NCBI RefSeq assembly: GCF_020184175.1
Contig: NC_065531.1
Location: forward strand, 30,339,213 to 30,403,212
Direction: 5' to 3'
Origin: Aphis gossypii
Lineage: Eukaryota > Arthropoda > Insecta > Hemiptera > Aphididae
Length of the DNA: 64,000 nt
Shown: in pieces, positions 38,639 to 49,897 of the stretch
Layout: each line of letters starts with the position of its first letter
Position numbering within the stretch: the first letter of the stretch is position 1
Notes under the pieces: model-generated
Seen by the model: the letters and a program-made list of their open reading frames with translations, nothing else
Database searches by the model: none
What the model was told of the DNA's origin: nothing
Position numbers and translations under genes: made by a program

Positions 38639-38908
38639 CAGTACCTAGTTCTCAACCGGGGTGACAGGAAAAATCAACCAGAAAAGGAAAAAAAATTTAA
38701 AAATAAATACATTTTTTTCGAAAAAAAAATCATATTAATATCGGCGTTTTCAACGTTTTTTCTGTGTACTGTATTTCTTTTTTTTTTAATAATAGAATCA
38801 TTTTTAAAAATATACAGCTAAGATTGTTTATTATTTTGATGCTAAGGTGACGCAGTTTGATTCTAGTGATTAAAGGTGACATGAATCAAAAAAGTTTGAT
38901 AACTTCTG
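38639..38908. mobile_element. Probable hAT-type MITE (270 bp)
   Basis: The left end reads CAGTACCTAGTTCTCAACCGG. The right end, in reverse complement, reads CAGAAGTTATCAAACTTTT, which matches after a 4-base gap. The flanking octamers CAATATAT (38631-38638) and CTATATAT (38909-38916) agree at 7 of 8 positions. The end type and duplication length fit hAT. Because the flanks are AT-rich, chance similarity is possible. Confidence 0.5.
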
Positions 38909-39419
38909 CTATATATGTATGCATTCATTGTTGACGTGTGCATAATATAAACTATAATGATCTATGAAGCTAAAACAGTGTAATGATTTATATTTAAAAT
39001 AAAAAAAAAATAAATTTTACTTGAACAAAAATTAACAAAGGAAAGTTAAGAAGAATTGCTAACATTTGAAAAAATTTATAAATAAGAACAGAAATTGAAA
39101 AAACATAGGTAAATATTAAATTAATGAAAATAAAAACTGATGTATATTGTTTCAAAATTTTTTGAACGAAATTGTAACGATAAGAACAATAATTTAAAAA
39201 TAGGTAAACACTAAACATAAGGTGAATCCACCTTGGGTAAACAGTTTATTAGTTCTTTATATTTATTAAAAGAAAATTAATAATCAACTAATCACTTTAT
39301 TTATAGCAAGCATATTATATTATCAATTGTTATTAATTATATTAGTACGTTATTATTTATTAGTCAATTTTAGTATTTTATTTTTCATATATTTTAATTA
39401 TAAAAGAACCACCTAAAAG

Positions 39420-40250
39420 TATAACAGGATCGTGACGTTACACTAAACAACCACGGATGTCGGTATTCGTATAATAACGGAAGTAGTCCCGATAATAACC
39501 ATAGTCTCAAATAACAGGTAAGTCCCTTAATAATTTCTATTAATAGAAGTGAATAAACAAAATATTGTCTTATGGAGTACGCACGGAATTATTGTCAGTT
39601 GTCACAATTCATTTCATTTATCATCAATCCATTAGTGAGTACACGTGATTACATTACCTATATTAAATTTGTTCGTCTTATTTTTTTTTAAGGTTAACTA
39701 ATCAATAATATTAATATTTAATATAATTATGTAACTTTAGTTGATTAAATTCAATTCAATGTTTTAGAATATAGATCATGTTTTGCTTCAAAAATTGCCG
39801 GACAACGGTTATTGCATCCGCCAAAAACAACAACAACATTAATGGTAGACTTGGCAAAAAAATGAATACCGAAAATAATGAATATTTATAATGTTATGCA
39901 CTTTTATTTTTCATTTTCAGAATGCTATAATATCCGAAAACAGGCCCATTTTGCCCCTTGATTGTACGGATATTTTGTAATTATATATGTTATTATTACA
40001 CGTAAGTACCTAATAAATCTTAATTATTATTATTATTATTATTATTTTTACTACTTGTTATCCAGGTAAAGGGCCCAAAAATCAGAAGGCGGCACTGGAG
40101 CGGTGGAGCTCGGCGGCAAGCGATGACCTACGACACGTCGCAAGACTCGAACCATAGAAAAGAATACTAAGAGAATAACTACGATTCGAACGTTGGGGCT
40201 CGTCGAACTGGACGGTAATGGTGAACCGCATGGCCCTCACGCACGTGGAT
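39420..40250 (+). ncRNA. Candidate spliced non-coding transcript (speculative)
   Basis: A perfect donor (AACAG then GTAAGT at about 39517) is followed by acceptor-like sites at 39920 (TTTTCAG) and 40065 (TTATCCAG). The second opens a GC-rich block of about 185 bases (40066-40250) ending in GTAAAT. The block stands out from its surroundings. Its longest frames are broken; one reads KAALERWSSAASDDLRHVARL, faintly like a retroelement tail. It could be an exon of a non-coding RNA, of an unrecognised gene, or an old repeat. Confidence 0.2.
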
Positions 40251-40854
40251 GTAAATAATATTTATTTACATTTATTAAAAGTATAATTTAAATACATTGT
40301 TTACTGGATAATGAGAGCACCGCTGAGTATTGCAAGACAGTAAGTAAGCAATAAGCTCCTATAATTTATTATTTTTTTTTGCATTTTTATTGTTATTTTT
40401 CTTATCTGTTTGGTGTGTATATTTTTTCAGAATGCATAATTAAAGCTCAAAATGTATTTTTATGTATTTTTCTTTAAGAGCTTTCCTTTGTTTATATAAA
40501 TAATATATATGCATACGTTATATTACATAATATGTGTAATAGGTACTTAAATACCTAATGTTTTTATTGTTTATGGATATACAAAAAAACAATCATCAAC
40601 TGTTGACAATGATAGGTGTATATTTAAAATACTTGATTATAATAATTTAAATTTAAAATAATTTGTAAAGATTAACTAAAATAAAATAAAATAGAAAGAA
40701 GTTTACTCCTATAGTTGATAGGATATTATGTGGATGCCAAAAAACTACTATAATGGGGAATAGAGATTTTTCAAAATTACTGTTAATGGTTAGTAATTAA
40801 TAATTAGTATCTAATATCTATTTTATATATTTTTGAAACTTTTGTATAGATAAT

Positions 40855-41715
40855 TCAATAAATGATGGCAATTTTTATGCTATTCTCAGATATAGAAGTA
40901 AACGATTGATGAAGCTAGTAATATGTCCAGAAAGTTTTAAAATGTTCAAGCAATTATTCATAAACAGTATCCACAAGCAATATATTAAGTACATTGTGCT
41001 GCCTACTGTTTAAACTTAGTGGTTTCTATTGAAAACCATATTAAATCCATTCAAAACTCTATAATGTAAAATGTGTAAATATTTTTTTAAAACTTTAAAA
41101 CCTAATAATGCATTATTAATTGCAATGATGAAGGTTATTTTGAACTTAAATAATCTCATTTTTCTTTGAAGCAGGGGTCGCCAAGGACGCCAACCTGTTA
41201 ATATTAATTTTTACATTATCAGTCGATAGCATAATAAATAATTATTATGAAGAAACAATAAATAATTTTATTATTCTTTTGGGTTTTTTTTTTTTTTTGC
41301 TCATCAATTAAATCTCTTCTTAAGTCCTAAATTCACCTGGATGTCAATCACCAGGGTTTTAAAATTTATTGACAATCGTATATATATTGTTTTTTTATTT
41401 ATTCATTATCTTAAATCTAAAATGTTTCTTAAAAAAAATTGATTATTATTTATAAGAAAAATAAGGTATTAAAGCTGGACTAGGTGAACTTGCAATTCTG
41501 GCAAACAAAGTTATTGGGAAATAATTAAGTAATTAAAACTGGGCTTAGATGCTCTGCAAAGTTTTTATACAAATTTGAATAGGCTATTAAAAATGTTATG
41601 TGAACTACCTGTTTCAGCATCCATCACAGAAAGAGTGTTTTCAAAGTTAAAGAGAGTGAAGACATATTCTAGAAACTAACTCTATTTTATGCATGAAATA
41701 AACAACTTAAACTTA
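40855..41715 (+). mobile_element. hAT transposase relic (ZMYM1-like)
   Basis: Protein pieces in several frames match the conserved layout of hAT transposases of the zinc-finger MYM-type 1-like group. Near 40920-41025 the pieces NMSRKF, VQAIIHKQYPQA and VHCAAYCLNLV are the usual central block, interrupted by frameshifts. At 41580-41715 SASITERVFSKLKRVKTYSRN is the C-terminal dimerisation domain. Stops and shifts make it non-functional. A hAT-like terminus (CAGGGGTCGCCAAGG at 41172) lies inside and may mark a later insertion. It could have mobilised the hAT MITEs found here, but no sequence link to their ends can be shown. Confidence 0.7.
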
Positions 41716-42959
41716 AAAGTTTAATGTTCAATTAACATTAAAAAAAAATACTGACATTTTATTTTAGGATTGTTAAATGTATTAACATTGTTGTCAGATC
41801 ATAATATATATATATATATATATCAATGTTTGGTGCTTGAAGTATGAAATATTTTACTATAATATCATGTAATATTTCACAAAACCGTAAGACATTGTTA
41901 CTTTTACTTGTACAAATATTAATGATGATTATTTATCAATTATTAATTATATAATCTAAAACTTCTAAGTATTCATTGATATTTATGGAATGAGTGCTGT
42001 GGTTGACACATTATTAATATAAATATGAAATATCAAAAAAAAACTATTACTAATGAGTAGTTAGTGATTATTTTCTATTTCCCTAATATTATAAAATTGT
42101 GAAGGTAAGTTATGACAATTATACATACAAATAACTTATTTAAAAAAAAAAAATTGTATTGTAACACTGAAATCATGAAATATTTCACAATTTTAAATTT
42201 CATGACATTTTCAAACATAATCAGTGTCACTGCAAATGTAATTTCCAAAACGCCAAGAAAACAAACTTTTATATTGCAATTATAGTAAGGTATTATGTAT
42301 GCTATTATGCTGCATTCAAATTTAATGAAAAACAATGACAAAGCCATGGCTAAATAAATTTATTTATTAATAATTATAATAAACTATAAATTAGTGTTTA
42401 TTAAAATAAACACTAATGGTTTTATTATAAGTTATGACAAATAAGTAATTTCCCTTTTATAAATCAAATATTGTACAAAACTTAATTTAAGAAACATTAA
42501 ATTTATCAGTTAAAATAATAATTTATATAAAGTTTATAACTACAATTAAGAAATAAGACACAACAGTGGTTTGTTTTTGTGTTAAACAACAGTTATTAAA
42601 AATTCCAAACTTAGAAACTTTATGAAACTGAAAAAATTGGCTAATAACATTGAAGAGTGGAATAAGTTTGGAGAAATGCAGTAAATCTACCTTAGGGTTG
42701 ATTACTAAAAAAAAAAGAAGGTACTTCTTAGTTCATAAATCATAAATTGGTTTATTCTTTTGAGTTATATACAGTTAAGTAAGCATAACTCATAATTAAC
42801 ATATTTTTAATTTTTGATTACTATGTTGCTTTTGTATAATATTTCTTTGCTCAGGTGATTAAATCATATAAATGTTCTAGTTCGCACCAAACAATTTAAA
42901 ACTTATGGAATACTAAGCGATGAAAAGATATTCAACAATTTATTGGTTTAACGTTTTTG

Positions 42960-45480
42960 TAATTCTAGGAGCTTTTGAAATACTATCACCATAAATTTCT
43001 TTGAATTAAGGTTCCATGATATTTTAATAAGCCTTATGATTTTTCTGGGTAATTTTTAAGATTGTCCTTTGCAATATGACTTATCCAATTAGACTTTGAT
43101 GTTTTATTTTGGTTAGATATGTCTGAACTTAGTAAACAAGAATATTCATGTGCAAATTGATTTATCAGATCCCCAGTTATCTACTTATACATTCTATTTC
43201 TAAATCATCAAATGGTTCATTAGCTGCTTCAAATTCTTCTATTGCTGTACCAAATGTCAACTCATTGTTATGAGTGACCAAAGAAAGTGAGTCAGGTAAC
43301 AATTCACAATCTCGGACAACTTCACTATAATTAATAAACACTTGGAATCATTTAAGACTTTCTTCTGAATTATTTTTAAAATTGTTGTTTTTAGTAAAAA
43401 CAAAGTTGAAATTCTTTCCCAGAATATACTATTTAAAACTATAAACAACAAAATGTATTTATAAATTTCCTCGGGTTTTTATATTAGTAAAATGAATAGT
43501 TGGCAGTATTTACTAATATTTTAAAATCAAGGGCATTTGTTCTATTATATGCAGATCTGGCTATATCCTTTAAAAAGCTAAAAAGGTTCTCAACTACATT
43601 TTGATTAAATTTCCTTGTTAGAAAATAATAGTCTTCGATCATTTAGATAGTTGAACAAATTGATAGTGATCTTTACATTCATTTGTTCAGGCTTCTTTGA
43701 CATTAATGTGACGTTCTGTGGCTTTATGAACTAATTTAAGGTCTTACCCTGTATTTGAATTTAGTAACTCTTGATTGTATATTTTCCCCAATATACTTTC
43801 TATTGGGAAGAAAAAATCTTTTGAAAGAACATTTTAATTTATTTAAATATTCAATTTTATAAGTTTATATTAATTTAACCTGTCAAGGAAATGATTCCTA
43901 GCTAATTTTATTAAATGAGGTACGTGTGAAAACACATGTACATTGATATTAGAAATGCTTCAATGATGTGTTCTCCTCATCTACATTAAGAATATGCGTC
44001 AAGCCAATGTTTGTAGATTCATACCACTGACGGTTGCTACATCATAACCAACTTAATATAGTTCTTCTATAATTTTTAACAATATAATATCCATACTCTT
44101 TATCCTTAAGAGTATCATAATTATAATAGATTGGCTGCTCTCAATTTTCTATTTAACCTAATCAAATATAATATTTTAAACATTACACATTTTATAATTT
44201 TTTTTACAGGTAGGTTAAACAGTCGTCAAAAATATTTTACCTTTAACTACAACTGTTTGAACACACTTGTGTGACCCATACACTTTCTCATACTTTTTCA
44301 TTTTTGTCATAGCATATTGATTGAGAAACATAACTCGTCAAATTATATCACTTTAATTTTCTGCTCCGAAGTTAAATGGACACCTTTAACATGTGAATTT
44401 ATCAATATTATTTACACCTTAATAATAATATTTGGGCAGTAAAATATCATTTTATCCCAACAATTTATCTTCTTTACTAGTATACTACATCAGTGGTCTT
44501 CAACCGGTATGTCGCGATCCATTTTTGGATAGCGTAAGCTTTAAAATTGGGTCACGATAAGTCTTCTTTTTAAAATAAAAATTAAATTTATATCAGGTAA
44601 AAAAATAATTACACTGCTTACATGGGTCGCGAAAAATGTAGCCTTAAAAAAGTGGGTTGCAAATCCAAAAAAGTTGAAGGCCACTATACTACATTGTGAA
44701 TTAGTGTTTTCAGTAAATGTTATATTATAATGCTTGCCTAATAGTATGTACCATCTTAGACTATAAATTATAATCAATAACAAATAATTAAATATTGGCT
44801 GCAAAATAATAACATTCATTTTAATTTCTTTTAATTTAAGAATCATCAGTATTTGAAGTCTAAAGCTTTGATGTGTTACAAGCATTTTCATCCAAGCCCT
44901 TAAAGATGCTAAAAAAATGTTCCAGTCCATCTGTATTCAATTTCCTGGTTAAAATGTATTCTAATGCAGAGTTTTTTAAATCAACTAACAAATTTTTCAA
45001 AGATGTCTTACTCTTACATGTAACTATTTCTATTAATAACGTAAGCTATTTGATAAATAATATTTAATAAAACAAAATGTATTGTTTATTTTAAAGGATA
45101 TGAAATATTTACCTATTATTACCCTTTTGAAAAGGTAGTAATGATGTTTTACCATGTACTCTCATCTTTCATTGATTTTATGAATTTAGTCATCCTGTCA
45201 AGTAATTGATTCATTTTGAACATTTTCATTCAGACCATAACTTGATACCCCATTATTATATTTTTGTTGAGTGTTCAAAAAATCAAACCAGTCATTAAAC
45301 AATGAAACTACTAGTGATGCCTGTTATATAAATGTAAACAATTTTATTATTAACACAAGTAACTGGAAAAATAATACTTGCTTCTTCCCATTTAAGTTTG
45401 TCTATATAAGTTGTACACCACATGACCATACAAATTGTAGTACAAGTTCATACAAGAGTATTTTGTTCTTTAGATTGATG
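42960..45480 (-). mobile_element. P-element/THAP9-like transposase relic
   Basis: On the minus strand, pieces follow the order of P-element-type transposases. LFNDWFDFLNTQ lies at about 45310-45270. A broken DRMTKFIKSM then LLPFQKG segment follows near 45200-45120. Next is ALEYILTRKL then NTDGLEHFFSIFKGL at about 44975-44890, the signature NQDxLENFF-type block. Downstream, near 43330-42990, come VFINYSEVV..DCELLPDSL and WISHIAK then YHGTL, like the family's C-terminal region. Many stops and frameshifts make it dead. A hAT MITE with a perfect duplication (44491-44686) is nested inside the span. The core assignment rests on the 45480-44880 pieces; the C-terminal part is less sure. Confidence 0.65.
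44491..44686. mobile_element. hAT-type MITE nested in the P-like relic
   Basis: A 196-bp element with ends CAGTGGTCTTCAAC and, in reverse complement, TAGTGGCCTTCAAC (12 of 14 match). It is flanked by the perfect octamer TACTACAT (44483-44490 and 44687-44694). The interior contains the GTCGCGAAAAATGTAGCC and GGGTTGCAAATCC words common in hAT MITEs. It has no coding capacity. The clean duplication means it is younger than the decayed element around it. Confidence 0.88.
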
Positions 45481-45519
45481 TGAAAGGTGGTTAGGAGTCA
45501 TATTGACTGGATGGGTTAT

Positions 45520-46056
45520 TCAGCGCGATTCACTCGGTATAATGGTATGGATGGGTGGGCCCAGGTATTTATAGATACTGATCATTGCCATAAACTCAAA
45601 TTTGATTAGTTTTTAATTTTAGAATGAATATTAATTTAGTACTCGTTAACTTGAAAATTACATCGTTATTGAAGCACTCACCTGTAGTACTATGAGATAT
45701 GAACTTGAATTCTTTATTTATTTAACATTAACGTTAGTATAAATAATAATTAATAGTTAAAAAAATATTTAAACGAAAGATTAACCTAGTACAGAAGTGC
45801 CGGGGCCCGCGAACGGCCCACAGACAATAATTGAACATATTATTGGCAATTGGCTATTGCCTACATCACATTATCACAACTACAATTTATCATTCATAAC
45901 TGATTATGAAATACATGGGTACCACGGTGAACACGTTGTCGGCACTGGGCATAGGCTTACCCTGCATACCGAATTGTTACCAAAGTACGTCCGTGGTCCG
46001 CCTACCACTATTATTCCATACACGATAACATAACCTAACAATTCCACTCGACATAT
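45520..46056 (+). promoter_or_regulatory. Upstream region of RpS20
   Basis: Intergenic DNA between the P-like relic and the RpS20 transcription start. It includes a GC-rich segment near 45797-45830 and a short inverted repeat GGCAATTGGCTATTGCC at 45844-45860. No TATA box at the usual distance is obvious, as is typical for ribosomal protein genes with TCT-type initiators. Specific factor sites cannot be named with confidence. Confidence 0.35.
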
Positions 46057-46066
46057 TCTCTCCTTT
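46057..46066 (+). promoter_or_regulatory. TCT initiator / 5' TOP tract of RpS20
   Basis: The pyrimidine run TCTCTCCTTT begins about 110 bases upstream of the ATG. Ribosomal protein mRNAs start with C in such a tract, which both sets the polypyrimidine initiator and confers mTOR-dependent translation control. The start at C46058 or C46060 is inferred. A second, shorter pyrimidine tract at about 46074-46080 is a less likely alternative. Confidence 0.5.
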
Positions 46067-46165
46067 GCGATCGGTTTTCCACGTTTGGTGATTTTTAGTC
46101 GTTCGTGATTCGGACCGTTTCCGTTCATTTTCGTCGTCAGCTTGCTGTATCGAAGACATTCAATC

Positions 46166-48000
46166 ATGGTGAGTATTACATGACCGTATTAATTGGCTAT
46201 CGCTTTTAGTTCAAGCTTTTGACAGGTTCCAGAAAACTAAAACGAAACTCGACGCGTACCTGTCTTGTTATAATCAAATGCGGTAAAATTCTGTCTTCCG
46301 GCGGTGGACGCCATACGAAAAGTACTCGATTTATGTTGTCGTGGTTTCCAAAAACCATTTTTGATCGCTGTTATCGTATCATCGCAAACGGTTTCAATTT
46401 TCTTTCACTACACGGACACGACCATATCTTAACTCACTGATGTACTAATAGTCAATAATAAAAACTATATTACCAGCATACAACTTGTATGATTTACTAT
46501 TAGTCGCCCCTTGACCCTCCCCAGTGTGCTGTCTAAAAGTTCTTAATTTTTGGTCAACTTAAAGTAATTCTCCAACTATGTCGTTTAATCTCTGTTGATG
46601 TTATTGTTCAAATTAACGATTTACAAATAATTCTCCTAAATTGTTACTACTAAGATGCTACCTAGTAAGGCTATACATCTGTGCGTATTATTGAATATTT
46701 CACTTTTTCTGATTTTTGTATGCACTCATGTTTACATTTTATAGAGCATAATAATATTCCATGTTAAGACTGTTCAGGTTACTGTGGACAGTACTTAAAT
46801 ATTAGTTTTGAAATCAATTATTATAGGTCCCAAGTGTTATTATTGATTTATTGTTTTCATCTTAAAATCCATAAAATTATAGATAATTTTATTTACTCAC
46901 ATAGATTATCATTGAGGCTGATTTATCTCTTCTACTTAATAATAAGATGCATAAATCATTTATGTTTTTTCATATTTAGATATTGTAATTTTTAATAACC
47001 TAATTAATTTGAATGTACCTAGTAAACTTCAGACTATTTTGTTCAATTGAACTTAATGTTCTTATTTCTTAAAGTGTTAAATCATTTTTTACTTATTTAT
47101 CATGTGATTGTATGTAATGATTTAGGAAATGTTCTCTACAATTACTTATTTTTTAGATACACAAACTTTTATGATAAGTTGAAACATTTTCTTTTATTTG
47201 TTCAAATTTTCAGTCAATTAATATGATGTATATTTTGCTTACTACAATTTAAAGAAAAACGATTTTTTTTTTTTAAATAATTTAATTACAAATACCTAAA
47301 TGTCAACAATTTTTTTTTTTTAATAGTATTTTTTATTAGATCTAACCATAGACATAGGATCTAACCTTATGGACATGCTCATTTATTAAATTAGATTTAT
47401 TGGTTAGATTGGTTGATGAAAACATTTAATTTAACCGTATATTTGTATACAGATTAGTCTATTACTCGATAGGAAATAATTAAGGCATACCTATATTTTA
47501 TCTTTATAACTATTATTTTCTCGTTAAAAATTTACTTGTTGATATAAAATTTTATTGTATCTGTTTAAGGATTTGGAATTTAAAGATGTGGAAAACACTC
47601 CTACTGATCAAAAGAGGCACAAAATCCGTATCACATTGACTTCCAAGAACATCAAAAGTTTGGAAAGTGGTAGGATATATTTTTATTGTTTATACATGTA
47701 TAAACCTTAGTATATTACCTTATAATTGAAATATTCATTACAGTGTGCTCCGAGATGATTGCCGATATTAAGAAGAGGAAACTGCCAGTTAAAGGACCAG
47801 TACGTATGCCAACAAAATTCTTGCGTATCACAACTAGGAAAACACCTTGTGGTGAAGGTTCAAAGACATGGGACAGATTCCAAATGAGAATTCACAAGAG
47901 GGTGATCGATTTAAAATGCCCAAGCGATAAAGTCAAACAAATCACCAGTGTCAACCTCGAACCTGGTGTAATTGCTGAAGTTAGCATTGCTAGCGAGTGA
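46166..48000 (+). CDS. RpS20: 40S ribosomal protein S20 (uS10)
   Basis: Structural protein of the small ribosomal subunit head, universal family uS10/S10p. Three coding exons: 46166-46168 (only the ATG, donor GTGAGT), 47570-47669, and 47744-48000 ending in TGA. Phases agree, giving 119 residues, the normal eukaryotic length. Exon 2 encodes the variable N-terminus and the conserved IRITLTSKNIKSLE segment. Exon 3 carries VKGPVRMPTK, LRITTRKTPCGEGSKTWDRF and QMRIHKRVIDL, then the C-terminal VKQITS..EPGV. The first intron is 1.4 kb and starts with a GC-richer stretch, typical of a highly expressed gene with intronic control elements. It converges with the mitofusin gene downstream. Start choice is clear because the Met exon lies after the TOP leader. 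Confidence 0.97.
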
Positions 48001-48057
48001 TGTGTTTTTTTTTATATAATATATGATTTGAATGCTACGACAACTAATATCATGTCT

Positions 48058-48063
48058 AATAAA
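48058..48063 (+). terminator. Polyadenylation signal of RpS20
   Basis: AATAAA lies 58 bases after the stop codon and is followed by AT-rich and T-rich sequence. A short 3' UTR is usual for ribosomal protein mRNAs. Confidence 0.8.
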
Positions 48064-48296
48064 AGTTAAAAATTACATCATGCCGTTATTTTAATTTATT
48101 TGTTTTAAAATGTTATATAACTATTACAATATAATCACAGGACAAATCTGCAATAACTTATTTATAAGAGCCTATTCAACTATCAAAGCGATTGAAAGTA
48201 ATTATCTCAGGAATGACACAGAAGGCATTGAATTGCCAAGTTCAACAACCCAGTAATAGGATGTTAAATTTATTACAGTTAATTAATACTTCTGAG

Positions 48297-48365
48297 CAGT
48301 GGTGTCCACAACTTTATTTGTTTGGGGCAATTGCCCCAAACAACTAGGTGGATGGGTAATTTTGT
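48297..48365. mobile_element. Truncated hAT-like repeat end
   Basis: It begins CAGTGGTGTCCACAAC, a hAT-type terminus, followed by the palindrome TTTGGGGCAATTGCCCCAAA (48325-48344). No matching right end was found before the neighbouring MITE. The GGGGCAATTGCC core recurs near 14857. Confidence 0.4.
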
Positions 48366-48407
48366 TGGATCGTAACAATATCTTTGTATTTAACAATCAT
48401 TGTAATG

Positions 48408-48594
48408 CAGGGGTGGCCACTGGCCAGCAAGAAGAGACTCACGAGCCACCAAATATATTAATAGATAGGAATAGCCATAATGTATGTATAAAAAAAACAA
48501 AGGTCATATTATTATATAATACATAAATTCATATTAAAACATTTTTTTGTAAAAATGTTACGATAAGATAGGAGCTGCGGCTTGGCCACCCCTG
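48408..48594. mobile_element. hAT-type MITE (187 bp)
   Basis: The terminal inverted repeats are exact over 12 bases (CAGGGGTGGCCA and TGGCCACCCCTG). The flanking octamers TTGTAATG (48400-48407) and TTATAATG (48595-48602) differ at one position. The interior has hAT-like words (AGACTCACGAGCCACC, GGAGCTGCGGCTTGGCCA). It is non-coding, and lies in the RpS20-Marf intergenic gap. Confidence 0.85.
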
Positions 48595-48701
48595 TTATAA
48601 TGTATAAATGTTATAAAATATTATATTATAATCAAAAATTATTATAACCAATAATCATTACCTAAATTATCTACATTAGGTGCATACACATTTTAGCGTA
48701 A

Positions 48702-48965
48702 CAGTGACGTAGGCAGAAAAAAATTTTGGGTAGTGTTTTTGAAAATCAGTTAAGAGGATTTTTATTTTTAATTCTTTTGTTTCCATCACGTCAACGCACA
48801 ATAAGTATAATTTTACTTTATTTATAAATCCTGTTTAATATTTTTTTTTCTTATTCAAATTATATTAATTAATTTGATTTGTTAGTATTACATTTTTATT
48901 ATAAAAATCAAATATTTCGGCGGGTATTTGAACACCCAAAGCGCCCCCCTGTGTATAGGTCTCTG
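48702..48965. mobile_element. Probable hAT-type MITE (264 bp)
   Basis: The left end is CAGTGACGTAGGCAG. The right end in reverse complement is CAGAGACCTATACAC (partial match). The flanking octamers TAGCGTAA (48694-48701) and GAGCGTAA (48966-48973) agree at 7 of 8. The C-rich interior (AACACCCAAAGCGCCCCCC near 48930) is typical of such repeats. The ends are degraded, so confidence is moderate. Confidence 0.55.
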
Positions 48966-49137
48966 GAGCGTAACGTAACGCCGTATCATAAATTAGTGTA
49001 ATATTAAATTAATATTTCAATATAATTATTATTCAGTATTTCTGATATCTTTTTTTTTTTTTATCTTTAATTGGTTCTGGGGGTTCTGGACCACTATAAA
49101 TACACCGCTGTCAGTATAAATTTATATAAAAACGTAC

Positions 49138-49614
49138 CACTGACGAATCGCGGAAAAAAACCCCAAACTAAAAAACACACCCTGTAAAAAAAGCTCAAAA
49201 AAATATATTATACATATTTTTTTATTATCATTATTATACAGTTAATTTTAATTTTTTTATGTATAGATATAGCCTACAAGTTATTATTGAACTTTATCAT
49301 GATTGTATAGATTACTTATCGAAAATTATTTTTTAAAATTCACAATTTATTATTATGACTATGATCTCTCGTATTATAATTAATAGTTATTATTATGTTA
49401 CCACAAACGAGACTATTTTGTATTTTTAATATTTTGTTCCTATATTCTATTAAATAATTATATGATTGTAAATCCATTGTATAATCAACAATCAACTACA
49501 GTTTATAAAATATTTCATAATATAAGATTACAATGATAGCACTTTTATTTTCTTGGGTGTGTTTTTTAGTTTGGTTTTTTTTTCCGTGGCCATTTTTTCC
49601 GCCTCCCACCACTG
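49138..49614. mobile_element. Inverted-repeat element downstream of RpS20
   Basis: The left arm 49149-49182 and right arm 49555-49588 are inverted copies matching at about 31 of 34 bases (core AAACTAAAAAACACACCC). Both outer edges contain CACTGACG (49138 and 49610). Flanking ACGTA words may be a target duplication, but the fit is poor. It is about 480 bp, AT-rich inside and non-coding. It lies beyond the end of Marf and could contribute to its 3' UTR: minus-strand AATAAA at 49544-49549. Confidence 0.55.
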
Positions 49615-49897
49615 ACGTAGGTACACATATATATAATATATATATTGTATATATCTGTGGGTAGATACTAAATATCATATACAAAAAATATACCTATAGA
49701 GTTCTGTTACACAACGCATGATCATTGTATATAAATAGATATAATATCTATCATTTATGGTAACCGACAATATTGTTGGTATTCGTTGGAAATGTTTAAA
49801 AATCTTAAAAATTTAATTTTTTCTCTAAAAATAACGTAAAGAATGAAATACTCAACAAATAGGTATAATACAATAATTTTACATTTTGACTAACTAC

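Noticed and set aside
39781..39892. Short + frame beginning MFCFKNCRTTV as a possible THAP finger start for the P-like relic
   Set aside because: It is on the opposite strand to the P-like pieces, lacks the later Cys/His and AVPTIF-type features, and is followed by low-complexity Asn codons.
46219..46440. 73-codon open frame downstream of the RpS20 ATG
   Set aside because: It lies entirely in RpS20 intron 1 and resembles no known protein.
46596..47470. Box C-like TGATG motifs in RpS20 intron 1 as a host-intron snoRNA
   Set aside because: No matching box D with terminal stem at the right distance was found.
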